64,000 nt of DNA from Pedobacter sp. D749 (GTDB taxonomy: Bacteria; Bacteroidota; Bacteroidia; Sphingobacteriales; Sphingobacteriaceae): positions 186,001 through 250,000 of the forward strand of contig NZ_CP079218.1 of the NCBI RefSeq assembly GCF_019317285.1. Direction: 5' to 3'. Below are positions 1 to 7,960 of the stretch, one piece after another (the stretch's first letter is position 1; every line of letters starts with the position of its first letter). A program made the position numbers and the translations under genes. Under the pieces are notes generated by a model. That model searched no databases. It was given only the letters and a program-made list of their open reading frames with translations, and was not told the origin of the DNA.

Positions 1-169
1 CAGGTTGTATGCCCATTAAATCTTCTGCTGTAACACGGCTATCTGAACATCCGATATATAAAAACTCGGGGCTCTGTCCTTTTGATAGTTCAGTAAAGTA
101 ATCAGGATTGATAGCCAGTTTATCGGCGATCCATTTTTCGTTGTTCTTAAAAACGTCTTCTACATTCAT
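1..169 (-). CDS. Beta-carbonic anhydrase, N-terminal part (runs off window start)
   Basis: The 56 visible residues begin MNVEDVFKNNEKWIADKL and contain CSDSRV at residues 41-46. This is the zinc-ligand Cys plus Asp-Arg dyad of beta-class carbonic anhydrases, which interconvert CO2 and bicarbonate in the cytoplasm. The ATG at 169 is the natural family start, with the zinc motif about 40 residues in. The rest of the gene lies to the left of the window, so the second His/Cys ligand pair cannot be checked. In Bacteroidota such genes often sit beside a SulP-type transporter, but none is visible here. The family call is firm; the physiological partner is unknown. Confidence 0.88.
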   Translation of the reverse strand, partial: MNVEDVFKNNEKWIADKLAINPDYFTELSKGQSPEFLYIGCSDSRVTAEDLMGIQP

Positions 170-1062
170 ATTTGTGATTTAAATAGCCTTTTTGGATCTA
201 TAAATTATGTTAAACTGTTGTTTATGCGGATATAAAATTAACAAAGATTTCCTGATTCCGGCAGCATTCTTCATCTGTGATTGTTGTATTCAGATTGAAA
301 TAAATGGGCCATACAGATTTTCTTTTATAGATTGTTCTAACAAACTTTATCCTGAAATGTTTGCTGATTTGTGAGCTATTGAGGAAGGAAACGCAAGGTA
401 GAAATTGTTGAGAGGTGTAGTACAGGTTTTGAATGTTAGCGCCTTCACGCTGACCTGTGGCGATAGGGAAAGCTGCGATTGAATTTGTTTCAGGTTTTAT
501 ATTGCAGGCAAGAATTATTTCCAGCAAATAGGCCTATTGTGTTTAGCCCCTCTCTAAGGCGATCGTTCTGCTGATCCGAGCTATCGGATTAATTTTAGCA
601 TATTTCCTGGCTAGCTCTAACGCAAATATTGAAATTTTCCGCTCTATGCCGCGGTGGCATGGTACTTTGGAGCGCCAAAGTACCCAAAGCGCTTTGTCAA
701 TCCAGCAATGGGCCTTTTACACAACCCTACACGCATCAAAAAAACGGTGGCACTTCGTTTTGTGTTCAATAATTTTTTAAAATTAAATCATCGTTATGAA
801 CACAAAACCACTGCGTTTTAGGTTTGGCAATGCTATTTGTTCTTTCCTGCAACCGTTTTTTTGATTTCTCCGGCCCTTGGGATTGACGGCGTTCTTCGGT
901 AAAATCTGTGTTGTATTAAAGTTGCTTAGCAAAAGGAGCAAAAAACCCAAACCAGAAGATGTGTGTACACGATAGGCAAAAAGTTGGAAAATTTCAATGA
1001 CTTAAACAGATCATGAAAACACACGGTTGATTTTAAAATAGCTTTTGAGCGATAATAATAGA
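170..1062. other. Non-coding gap with nested inverted repeats
   Basis: I see no convincing gene in this roughly 890-bp gap. It holds a hairpin at 574-589 (ATCCGA/TCGGAT arms), a perfect 10-bp hairpin at 661-684 (GGTACTTTGG, AGCG loop, CCAAAGTACC), and a nested pair of inverted repeats with outer arms at 735-748 and 852-865 and inner arms at 758-768 and 797-807. Such structures are common between Bacteroidota genes. A 101-codon open frame at 222-527 on the minus strand starts at TTG and has no family resemblance, so it was not called. Confidence 0.5.
661..865. repeat. Palindromic intergenic element with nested hairpins
   Basis: GGTACTTTGG and CCAAAGTACC form a 10-bp stem around AGCG at 661-684. 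About 50 bp later, ATCAAAAAAACGGT at 735-748 is the exact reverse complement of 852-865. Inside that pair, TTTTGTGTTCA at 758-768 is the exact reverse complement of 797-807. The arrangement would fold into a long cruciform or RNA hairpin. Its architecture (10-bp stem with a 4-nt loop at one edge) resembles the hairpin inside the long repeats at 19028-19309 and 48852-49082, although the sequence differs. Whether it is a REP/MITE-type element needs a genome-wide copy count. Confidence 0.5.
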
Positions 1063-1704
1063 TTATCTTAATCTTTCCAGCAGTTTTTTCATACTTGTTA
1101 GCTGCAGGATGTTTTTAAATTCAGGTGTGTCAAAACCACCCTTAGCGATTACCTGTTTCAGGCTTCTGTTAAAGCTTCTTACAGAGATACCCAGGTAGGC
1201 CGCCATGTCTTCCTTAGAGATGGAAATATGCTCATCAGCCTGTAATTTAAGCAATTTTAAAAGGGCATATTCTAAAGTATATAATTGTTGGAAGGATGCC
1301 CGTGTACTGGTCTGGATAATTCTGGTAGACAATTCCTGGAGTAAGATGGTAGTAAACTCACTACTTTTATTAATCAACGAAAGGAAAAGATGATCAGGTA
1401 TCACATAGGCAGTAACCTCACTTATTGCCGCTACATTGCACAAACAATTGATCTTTTTTATAGCTTCTAATTCGCCAACTACTTCGCCCTTACCTAAAAA
1501 TTCGATAATAAAATCTTTACCGTTTTCTTCAGAAATAAAACATTTGCTAATCCCATCTTTAATAATGTAAATGTTGCTGATTTGTTCGCCCTGCTCAATA
1601 AATCTATACCCTGCTTTAAAGTTTTTAAGCGTAATGGCCTCTTCTTTATTTTCGGCGCAAAAATGTTCAATAAATGACAGGAAAGTAAGGTTGGTACGTA
1701 GCAT
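1063..1704 (-). CDS. Crp/Fnr-family transcriptional regulator
   Basis: This 213-residue protein has a cyclic-nucleotide-binding-type beta-roll at about residues 25-115 (FIEQGEQISNIYIIKDG and GKGEVVGELE are typical), a long dimerisation helix, and a helix-turn-helix near 161-185 (ISKEDMAAYLGISVRSFNR). That is the standard Crp/Fnr layout. Effector residues for cAMP are not obvious, as is usual in Bacteroidota members that may sense other signals. It is divergent from the HAD/acetyltransferase pair with 78 bp between the two start codons, so control of that pair is a reasonable inference. The ATG at 1704 gives the normal family length. Confidence 0.85.
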   Translation of the reverse strand: MLRTNLTFLSFIEHFCAENKEEAITLKNFKAGYRFIEQGEQISNIYIIKDGISKCFISEENGKDFIIEFLGKGEVVGELEAIKKINCLCNVAAISEVTAYVIPDHLFLSLINKSSEFTTILLQELSTRIIQTSTRASFQQLYTLEYALLKLLKLQADEHISISKEDMAAYLGISVRSFNRSLKQVIAKGGFDTPEFKNILQLTSMKKLLERLR

Positions 1705-1752
1705 ATTTATTTAGTCGAGACAAATGTCCTTTTTTAAAGGTAATTGTTGCTT

Positions 1753-1760
1753 TACTTTTG
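1753..1760 (+). promoter_or_regulatory. Putative -7 promoter element (TAnnTTTG type)
   Basis: TACTTTTG matches the Bacteroidota -7 consensus TAnnTTTG and lies 22 nt upstream of the HAD start at 1783. A clear -33 TTG element at the usual spacing is not present. The position also supports the start at 1783 rather than the upstream in-frame ATG at 1744, which lies before the element. Confidence 0.4.
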
Positions 1761-1782
1761 TGTTGCTAAAGTAAGCATAACC

Positions 1783-2478
1783 ATGAAAAATCAAATTACT
1801 GTAATTGCTTTTGATGCTGATGATACCCTTTGGGTAAATGAACCCTATTTCCGCGAAACGGAAGAGCAGTTTGCAGGTCTTTTGGAAGATTTTATGCCCC
1901 GGCACAGCATTCTGGCAGAACTTTACAAAACAGAAATAGCCAATTTACCACTTTATGGTTATGGAATTAAAGGTTTTGTATTGAGCATGATCGAAACCGT
2001 TTTAAGGATAACAGCAGGTAAAATAGACCCTGTTGTGATTAGCAGAGCCATAGAACTGGGGCAGGAAATGCTCAATAAACCGGTAGAATTGCTTGATGGG
2101 GTAGAAGATGTACTGAAAGCCCTGCATGGAAAATATAAACTGGTAGTGGCTACCAAAGGCGATTTGCTTGATCAGCAACGAAAATTGACCAAATCAGGAC
2201 TGGATCATTATTTTCACCATATCGAAATTATGAGTGATAAACAGGAAAGCGATTATCAAAAACTGCTCAAACACCTGGATTGTAAACCTGAAGAATTTTT
2301 AATGTTGGGCAATTCCTTAAAATCGGATGTTTTACCGGTACTAAATATTGGCGGACATGCCATTCACATCCCTTTTCACACTACATGGGTGCATGAACAC
2401 ATTGATCATACCATTGATCATATAAATTTTTACCAGATGGAAAGTCTATCTGATGTTTTACCAAAATTAATTGAATGA
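1783..2478 (+). CDS. HAD-superfamily hydrolase (phosphatase-like)
   Basis: This 231-residue protein carries the HAD motifs. Motif I is FDADDTLW, with nucleophile D11 and acid/base D13. Motif II is VVATKGD, with T124. A late GNSLKSD segment (about 176-182) supplies the metal-binding Asp. A helical cap lies between motifs I and II, as in the class I YjjG/phosphoglycolate-phosphatase-like group. Substrate cannot be read from sequence. I chose the ATG at 1783, which puts motif I at the usual distance from the N terminus. The stop overlaps the next gene's start (ATGA), implying translational coupling. Confidence 0.85.
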   Translation: MKNQITVIAFDADDTLWVNEPYFRETEEQFAGLLEDFMPRHSILAELYKTEIANLPLYGYGIKGFVLSMIETVLRITAGKIDPVVISRAIELGQEMLNKPVELLDGVEDVLKALHGKYKLVVATKGDLLDQQRKLTKSGLDHYFHHIEIMSDKQESDYQKLLKHLDCKPEEFLMLGNSLKSDVLPVLNIGGHAIHIPFHTTWVHEHIDHTIDHINFYQMESLSDVLPKLIE

Positions 2479-3119
2479 AAGAAAAAATAGATATCAATAC
2501 CTGGATCAGAAAAGATCATTTTAAATTTTTTAGCGCCTTTGAAGAACCTTTTTTCGGCGTAACCGTAGAGGTAGATTGTACCGCTACCTACGAAGAAGCA
2601 AAAGAAAATAATGTTTCTTTTTTTCTTCTTTACCTGCACAAATCGCTGGTAGCCGCCAATCAGGTAGAGCCTTTTAGCTACCGCATTATAGATGGTGAAG
2701 TTTGGAAATACGATACCGTAAATGCTGCGGCTACCATTAACCGGCCAAACGGCACTTTTGGGTTTGGTTATATGGATTTCTATGAGGATTTTGAAGATTT
2801 CAGAACAGCAGCCAATCAGGAGATTGAAAAAGTACAGGCCAGCACTGGTTTAATCCCTTCCTCATCAGGCGAAAATGTAATCCATTATTCTGCACTGCCC
2901 TGGTTAAATTTTACTTCTTTATCGCATGCCCGAAATTATGCTTACCAGGATAGCTGTCCTAAAATATCTTTTGGCAAGCTTAGAGATGAAAATGAAAGAA
3001 AAATAATGTCGGTTTCTATACATGTAAACCATGCTTTGATGGATGGATTTAACGTTGCCCAGTTTGTAGACTGCTATCAGGCGCTGTTAAACCGCAAAGA
3101 AGTTAATGCGTATGGCTAA
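2475..3119 (+). CDS. Chloramphenicol acetyltransferase-like protein
   Basis: This 214-residue protein is the length of a type A CAT subunit. The end carries HVNHALMDGFN, aligning with the catalytic HHAVxDG motif: H186 would be the general base and D190 the structural Asp. The first His of the HH pair is Asn here. Known CATs transfer acetyl from acetyl-CoA to chloramphenicol, but chromosomal CAT-like proteins in Bacteroidota often have unknown substrates, so resistance should not be assumed. The start overlaps the HAD stop by 4 nt, so the two are probably co-translated. HAD and acetyltransferase may act on the same small molecule; that is inference. Confidence 0.82.
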   Translation: MKEKIDINTWIRKDHFKFFSAFEEPFFGVTVEVDCTATYEEAKENNVSFFLLYLHKSLVAANQVEPFSYRIIDGEVWKYDTVNAAATINRPNGTFGFGYMDFYEDFEDFRTAANQEIEKVQASTGLIPSSSGENVIHYSALPWLNFTSLSHARNYAYQDSCPKISFGKLRDENERKIMSVSIHVNHALMDGFNVAQFVDCYQALLNRKEVNAYG

Positions 3120-3191
3120 TCTAAGCCTTGAATGAATAAAATCTAAAGGGGATTTAATACCCGGTTAATATTAGAAATTTATTTTCGGGTG

Positions 3192-3398
3192 ATGTTTATA
3201 ATTGCCGTTACTGTTCCGTTTTACCTTTTGGCTATTGTAGCCATGTGTTATATGGATACGGCTTTTAAGGCCATTATGTTTTTTGTAATGTTGCTCATTG
3301 CCACATTTGTACTTTTTTTATTCATCAATTATCCTATGCAATCGGCATTTGGTGTAATCTGTTTAATGGCATTGTTTGCTGTTAAAATTAAAGATTAA
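3192..3398 (+). CDS. Small two- or three-helix membrane protein, unknown function
   Basis: The 68-residue product starting MFIIAVTVPFYLLAIVAMCY is almost wholly hydrophobic, with about three membrane segments and a short charged tail (VKIKD). I recognise no family. A GTG lies one codon upstream, but the ATG at 3192 is the likelier start. It lies 70 bp after the acetyltransferase stop on the same strand. The composition suggests a real membrane peptide, but a chance open frame cannot be excluded. Confidence 0.45.
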   Translation: MFIIAVTVPFYLLAIVAMCYMDTAFKAIMFFVMLLIATFVLFLFINYPMQSAFGVICLMALFAVKIKD

Positions 3399-3521
3399 TT
3401 AAAAAGATAAATTATCATTTGCATTCGAGAAAGTATTTGCTATTTTTGCTGCTCAAGCCGGAAGCTTGTTTTCAATATTGATTTGGTCATTCTCACTTTG
3501 GTTATTGAATATTTAAATTTT

Positions 3522-3598
3522 GGGGGATTAGCTCATTTGGCTAGAGCGCTTCGCTGGCAGTGAAGAGGTGATCGGTTCGAATCCGATATTCTCCACCA
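3522..3598 (+). tRNA. tRNA-Ala (anticodon GGC)
   Basis: The 77-nt sequence folds as a cloverleaf: a 7-bp acceptor stem (GGGGGAT with ATTCTCC, two G-U pairs), a D-arm GCTCATTTGGCTAGAGC, an anticodon loop CTGGCAG giving GGC, and a T-arm containing GGTTCGAATCC. The 3' CCA is encoded. The last 31 nt before the terminal A are repeated exactly at 21466-21496, which suggests use as an integration site. A terminator hairpin follows at once. Confidence 0.95.
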
Positions 3599-3600
3599 TT

Positions 3601-3637
3601 AAAAGCCGATTTATTAACTTAGATCGGCTTTTTTTAT
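3601..3637 (+). terminator. Rho-independent terminator after tRNA-Ala
   Basis: AAAAGCCGAT pairs with ATCGGCTTTT across a 12-nt loop and is followed by a T run. It starts 2 nt after the CCA end, as expected for a tRNA transcript terminator. Confidence 0.8.
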
Positions 3638-3687
3638 TTGATGGAGAAAGTATCACTTTGAATGGAATAGATAAAGGTGCTGTGAAA

Positions 3688-3954
3688 ATGAAAGTGCTTT
3701 ACCTGAATCCCAGCTGGAATATCAATTACACTTCGACTTACGAATTCAAGGACAATAAGGTTAAAATTGGCATTTCGATAAATAAAATTAGCACCTATAC
3801 TGGAGATATTTATAGGGAGAAGGATATGCGTGACTTCTTTAATAAGAAAGGTGAGGTTAAGGATGAAAAGGCAATAAAAGCATTAGAGGGATATTTTAAT
3901 TCAGTAATAGAGAAATATTTCAAGGCGATCACCAGTAAAGATGAAAACTGGTAA
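3688..3954 (+). CDS. Hypothetical protein downstream of tRNA-Ala
   Basis: Starting at ATG 3688 the product is 88 residues (MKVLYLNPSWNINYTSTYEF...), mixed beta/alpha and rich in Lys, with no family I recognise. The open frame continues upstream into the tRNA T-arm, where it reads MIGSNPIFST, a known artefact of reading through tRNA 3' ends. The internal ATG is therefore preferred. The gene may be a truncated remnant whose original 5' end was lost when sequence was joined to the tRNA, since the codons just upstream (LFLFDGESITLNGID) also look protein-like. Confidence 0.5.
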   Translation: MKVLYLNPSWNINYTSTYEFKDNKVKIGISINKISTYTGDIYREKDMRDFFNKKGEVKDEKAIKALEGYFNSVIEKYFKAITSKDENW

Positions 3955-4051
3955 TAATTAAGTTTATGCCTCCGTTAACCGCAAAGCCCAGATGGGAACA
4001 TGAAGTATTACAGTTTGCTTTGGAACATATTAGGTGGATAACCCGGGATAA

Positions 4052-4133
4052 ATTGACCCCGTCTCACCAGCAATAGATTTGTTGTAATTTTTTGATTGGC
4101 TGCGTATTGGTAAATTGGCGAGAAGGGGTCAAA
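4052..4133. repeat. Short MITE-like element with inverted ends
   Basis: ATTGACCCCGTCTCACC at 4052-4068 is a near match to the reverse complement of 4117-4133 (TTTGACCCCTTCTCGCC): 14 of 17 positions agree. The roughly 80-bp interval has no coding capacity. Ends of this kind look like the terminal inverted repeats of a small non-autonomous transposable element. No target-site duplication was identified with confidence. Confidence 0.4.
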
Positions 4134-4222
4134 TGTATTGATATGGCCAAGTATGGTAGAAAAATTGCTCAAACAAAAGGATCTTTCTATGGTTTAGATT
4201 GGTAATATCCATAATTAAACCC

Positions 4223-4639
4223 ATGAAACACCTGTACCAATCCCCGATTTTCCTGTTGGCTTTTGTCGTTATGACTATGCTCTTTAGCGGTTCGACTTTT
4301 GCACAGTCACAAACTGCCATGAATATGAATGCCTATTCTGACTATAAAAAGGCAGATGCGGAACTAAATGGCGTGTACCAAAAGATCCTGAAAAGCTATT
4401 TCAGGGAAACTACTTTCATTAAAAAATTCAGGAATGCACAACGGCTCTGGATTCAGCTTCGTGATGCAGAACTGGCCGCTAAATACCCCAAGAGCGGAAC
4501 CTATGGTTCGGTGGCACCCATGTGCGAATCAATATACCTGGAAACGCTGACCAGAGACCGGATTAAATTTTTAGATGTATGGGTTACGGGAATCGAAGAA
4601 GGTGAAGTTTGCCTGGGCTCCGTCAGGATGAAATCTTAA
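4223..4639 (+). CDS. LprI-like (DUF1311) secreted protein
   Basis: This 138-residue protein starts at ATG 4223, with a signal peptide (MKHLYQSPIFLLAFVVMTML...FAQ). The mature part has the DUF1311/LprI pattern: a helical hairpin around DYKKADAELNGVYQKILKSY, then FRNAQRLWIQLRDAEL, then a Cys pair (MCESIY ... GEVCLG). Characterised relatives include lysozyme-inhibitor lipoproteins, but most members have no known role. It probably acts in the periplasm. Its 3' end overlaps the 5' leader of the next lipoprotein gene. Confidence 0.75.
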   Translation: MKHLYQSPIFLLAFVVMTMLFSGSTFAQSQTAMNMNAYSDYKKADAELNGVYQKILKSYFRETTFIKKFRNAQRLWIQLRDAELAAKYPKSGTYGSVAPMCESIYLETLTRDRIKFLDVWVTGIEEGEVCLGSVRMKS

Positions 4640-4710
4640 CATTCCGGTCTTTCAATGATGCATTACTCAATCCTATCAATTTCCTATACTTTTACCTAAC
4701 GCCAATAACA

Positions 4711-5220
4711 ATGACTTTTTATCAGCTCCTAAAACGATTCTTTTGTCTAATCTTACTGATCAGTATATTAACCTGCTGTAAGAAAAAGGAAGATCAACCC
4801 CAACCCGAGGTAGATGTGCCGACGGTAGTTACAGGAAAGCTATACGGATCGCCTTTTACGGCGAAAGTGACACTGGAGCGTTATACAAAATTTAGTATGA
4901 ACAACTATCGCCCCGAAGACCTGTTCAGTATATACCTGGCAGGAGATGGATCTAAAACCTGTAGCTCGCCATTGAGTGATTTTTCGATACGACTGACGGT
5001 GCCCAAAAAGACAGGCACTTTTTCGGGCAACGATACCTATATCCTGGTTAATGATCCGGGCGACCCCAGCGGTCAGAATGGTTCATTATTCTCTTCAGAA
5101 CAAACCATTATCACCATCAGTTCCATCACAGGGGATAAGGTGAGCGGTCAAGTTAATGTGAAATGGCCGGAACAGAATATTGATTTTAAAGGACACTTTG
5201 AGGCTTACTATTGCAAATAA
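4711..5220 (+). CDS. Small lipoprotein, unknown function
   Basis: The start at ATG 4711 gives 169 residues with a clear lipoprotein signal (CLILLISILTCCKKKED). The mature protein is beta-rich (TGKLYGSPFTAKVTLERY, FSIRLTVPKKTGTFSGND) and ends HFEAYYCK. It resembles the many small beta-sandwich outer-membrane lipoproteins of Bacteroidota, but I cannot name a family. It lies 71 bp after the LprI-like gene on the same strand and may be co-transcribed. A longer frame begins at 4609 but would overlap the previous gene. Confidence 0.65.
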   Translation: MTFYQLLKRFFCLILLISILTCCKKKEDQPQPEVDVPTVVTGKLYGSPFTAKVTLERYTKFSMNNYRPEDLFSIYLAGDGSKTCSSPLSDFSIRLTVPKKTGTFSGNDTYILVNDPGDPSGQNGSLFSSEQTIITISSITGDKVSGQVNVKWPEQNIDFKGHFEAYYCK

Positions 5221-5457
5221 GATGAGAAATGTTACTTTCGATTAGGCTTCATTACCTGGGTAATCCAACGATGAGTATCTTTCCATCGGCTAAATCTGGC
5301 TCCATGGCTATAACTACGGTCATTAGAATAACCGAACAATAACTATCTATCAATATTGGCAGCATATACCAATCTGGAGGTAAGCTATGGCCATCCCGTA
5401 AAGGGCCATTAGTGGCCGACTGCAGGTGATAAACATAGTCAAGTTTGTATCCAGGCC

Positions 5458-7347
5458 TTATTTAACAAAAGCAGTCTTGACTGCGGTTTTATTAATTTGG
5501 CCTTTTACTGTGAACAGTTCTGTATCAAACCTGAACAAGGTAAAGTTGCCAAAATTAACTAAATACCTGCCGTTAGTGGTAGATATTGGTTTACCATAAT
5601 AAAGCTCATTTATTGTTGGGAAAGTAAGCAGCGTTTTGCCGTTCTTATAATCCAGTATCTGCAGCCAGTTATCGGTATCAAAAGCATAGATAATCTCCTC
5701 TTCACCGCTTCTATAACTAAAATCGCCCGCATTGCCATGTGCCAGATAGGTTATCTTGCTGAGGTAGTTGTTTGCTGGGTTGTGTATATACTGCTCATAG
5801 GTCTGGATCATATAGAGGTTATTGTTCTTTTTATTCGGAACCACTCCACCAAGGGAACCATTTACTGGAATGGTTATATCCCTGATCACGTCCTGGACAG
5901 GGTCTATACTGAAAGTGATATTACTGAAATAAGCTTTGATAATCAGTTTGGTTCGGTCATAATTGACTTCTATCTTTCCATATTCATAGTTTTTATCCTT
6001 TTGCTTATGGTAATAAACCAGGTCGTTTTTTCGGCTGTCTATCATCTTCCAACTGGTGGCACTGCTCACCCTCGCGCCGCAGACCATTGCTCCGATGCCG
6101 GAGCTGGTAAAAGCAAGAGCCTGCGGATATATGGTCGGGTAGGTGTTATTGTCCCCGTCCAGCACTTCTAGTTTAATCTGTTTGACAATTGAACCGTCAT
6201 CGGGATCCATCACATATATGTCCGGAGTATTCGTTAATAGGTAAATCAGTTTGTTGTAAGGGTTATAGACCAGTTTTCTGACCTTGAAATCGACCGGGTA
6301 ATTTTTAATGACGGTAAAAGTTTCCATATCAATTTTTTGGACTATCTGCGTATCGAAAATAGAAAACCAGACTGTTTTATTATCATCGCTTACAAAGTAT
6401 GTCGGCGTGCTCTCGCTCCAGACCGCAGGATAGGCAATCCGTTTAGAGAAAAAATCCACATTAAAGTTTTCGGTATAGCTAGCAATCTTATCCTTAAAGG
6501 TAACCTGGAAAGGGTAGGACTGGCCTAATCTGCCACAGCTATATTTGAAGCGTACTTCTTTGCTCATAGGTGTTCTGTTGTAGGCGAGGTCGCTTAAACA
6601 AAGATCATATTTGGAGGTGATCTGCACTTCACTCACTGGTGCACTGAAGGTCAAGATAACCGTATCGGTAATGGGATGGGTCATCGATACACTTAATAGC
6701 TTGATTTTGGGGTACTGGATGATCGTGATAACCTTGACGGCCATACCTGCCGTTAGTGTCAGGGTCGCGGTCCTTGCAGTATCCGCCTGGTTCTCTTCCG
6801 CAACAACATAGATGCCCTTGTCGCCCAGTCCTATCGGGTTGTCAACGTCTAGCCAATCGGTAGAAAGTGTTACCATCCAGGCGGTATTGGACTTTATTTT
6901 AATGAGATTCGAAGTCTTGGTATAAGGTAGCTGATAACTGTCCTTTTCGATTTCCAGAGTTGCTTCACCGACTTCCAGGTGAAAGTCCAGTTTTGTGGTA
7001 CCATCCTGGGTTACAGTAGTTCTTTTACTTTCCGAAAGGTATTTTTCCTTGGCTGCCAGTATGCTGTAACCGCCAACTGGAATGCGGTCAAATGTGTATT
7101 TTCCTTCACCGTCGCTGAACACGTAAGTTCTCTGTTCGTTGTCCAGGGAAATTTTTACGCCGGAAAGCGGCAGTCCGTTCTTGCTTAAGACAGTGCCTGT
7201 GATAAGGCCGGTTGAGGTGATCTTTTCTTTTTCCTTTTTACAGGATTGCAGGCAGATAAAGACCAGCATAACCAAGGTCAGTGCGGTTTTTAAAAATCCG
7301 GATGTAGGTTTTTTTAAAGGGTTGAGAGCGGAATTATTCATAAACAT
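5458..7347 (-). CDS. BACON-domain lipoprotein with beta-propeller-like C terminus
   Basis: This 629-residue protein has a lipobox at C36 (FICLQSC). A carboxypeptidase-regulatory-like beta-sandwich spans about 48-125 (GLITGTVLSKNGLPLSGVKISLD). A BACON-type domain spans about 130-210 (SNTAWMVTLSTDWLDV, then RTATLTLTAGMAVKVITI). Beyond about 300, repeated WFSIFD, LIYLLTN, DIYVMDPDDGSI segments suggest a seven-blade-like propeller. BACON domains are thought to bind carbohydrate or mucin. Surface attachment is expected from the lipid anchor; the ligand is unknown. It has no enzyme motifs and no obvious operon partner. Confidence 0.72.
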   Translation of the reverse strand: MFMNNSALNPLKKPTSGFLKTALTLVMLVFICLQSCKKEKEKITSTGLITGTVLSKNGLPLSGVKISLDNEQRTYVFSDGEGKYTFDRIPVGGYSILAAKEKYLSESKRTTVTQDGTTKLDFHLEVGEATLEIEKDSYQLPYTKTSNLIKIKSNTAWMVTLSTDWLDVDNPIGLGDKGIYVVAEENQADTARTATLTLTAGMAVKVITIIQYPKIKLLSVSMTHPITDTVILTFSAPVSEVQITSKYDLCLSDLAYNRTPMSKEVRFKYSCGRLGQSYPFQVTFKDKIASYTENFNVDFFSKRIAYPAVWSESTPTYFVSDDNKTVWFSIFDTQIVQKIDMETFTVIKNYPVDFKVRKLVYNPYNKLIYLLTNTPDIYVMDPDDGSIVKQIKLEVLDGDNNTYPTIYPQALAFTSSGIGAMVCGARVSSATSWKMIDSRKNDLVYYHKQKDKNYEYGKIEVNYDRTKLIIKAYFSNITFSIDPVQDVIRDITIPVNGSLGGVVPNKKNNNLYMIQTYEQYIHNPANNYLSKITYLAHGNAGDFSYRSGEEEIIYAFDTDNWLQILDYKNGKTLLTFPTINELYYGKPISTTNGRYLVNFGNFTLFRFDTELFTVKGQINKTAVKTAFVK

Positions 7348-7451
7348 TATTTGTGTAAAAATAGAAAAAAAACATAGAAATGATATGAAGAATAGGTGTT
7401 ATATAAATCTAAACGTTTCTTGAAAGAACCAGCGGATGTTTAAGCTAAGAT

Positions 7452-7960
7452 TTATAACGTCCCGCTACAATACTGTTGTAGTAATTTGTTGAGATGCCCT
7501 TTTTTGATTGCGACTTTAGCAAAAAAGTTGAACACCGGCTCCGCTATTTTCTGAAAGCCTGCCATTCTGGAATTGCTTAAGTAGACAAACAAGACCAGGT
7601 CTGAAAACTTCTTCGGCGTTCCCGCTCTGGTGGACAGACCATCATTTGCTAATCCTTTTAAAATAAAAAGAGCATTTTCAACGTTTTTATTACCAGGATT
7701 AATGGTTGTGGTTACCGTGCATTCTACGTTAGTAACATTATGGTAATAATGTTTTTCGTTTGGGGTTATTGTCGCCACATCTCCCTGTTTCAAATGGAGA
7801 ATGTCTTTACCCTTTCCTACTTCCAGTGCTCCTTTTAAGACCGTGAATGTTTCTGAAAACAACTTATGGTAATGCCATGGGGTTTTTCTCCCGGGAGAAT
7901 GCTGAGCTCCACCATACTATTGTTGTTATTTGCAAAAAGCGTTGTTGAAATTGAGAAATT
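7452..7960 (-). pseudogene. Cupin-domain protein, frameshifted
   Basis: From 7862 down, the reading frame gives a good cupin: FSETFTVLKGALEVGKGKD, LKQGDVATITPNEKHYYHNV. The conserved start of the domain lies upstream in two frames. One reads SISTTLFANNNNSMVELSILPGEK; after a 1-nt slip in the AAAAACCCC run near 7885 the other continues TPWHYHKLF, restoring the metal-ligand HxH. A single-base deletion has thus split the gene. The 5' end also runs into the stop of the DUF4260 gene with no start codon visible. A 136-residue fragment could still be made but would lack the HxH ligands. Confidence 0.7.

Noticed and set aside
222-527. 101-codon minus-strand open frame beside the carbonic anhydrase gene
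   Set aside because: It starts at TTG, shows no signal, domain or family pattern, and its residue composition is unlike the neighbouring proteins.
3568-3687. Extension of the hypothetical protein into the tRNA-Ala gene (reading MIGSNPIFST)
   Set aside because: This is the usual false translation of a tRNA 3' end; the terminator hairpin at 3601-3637 also lies inside it.
4142-4204. Twenty-codon frame reading MAKYGRKIAQTKGSFYGLDW
   Set aside because: Too short to identify and without a clear ribosome-binding site; it may be debris but cannot be supported.
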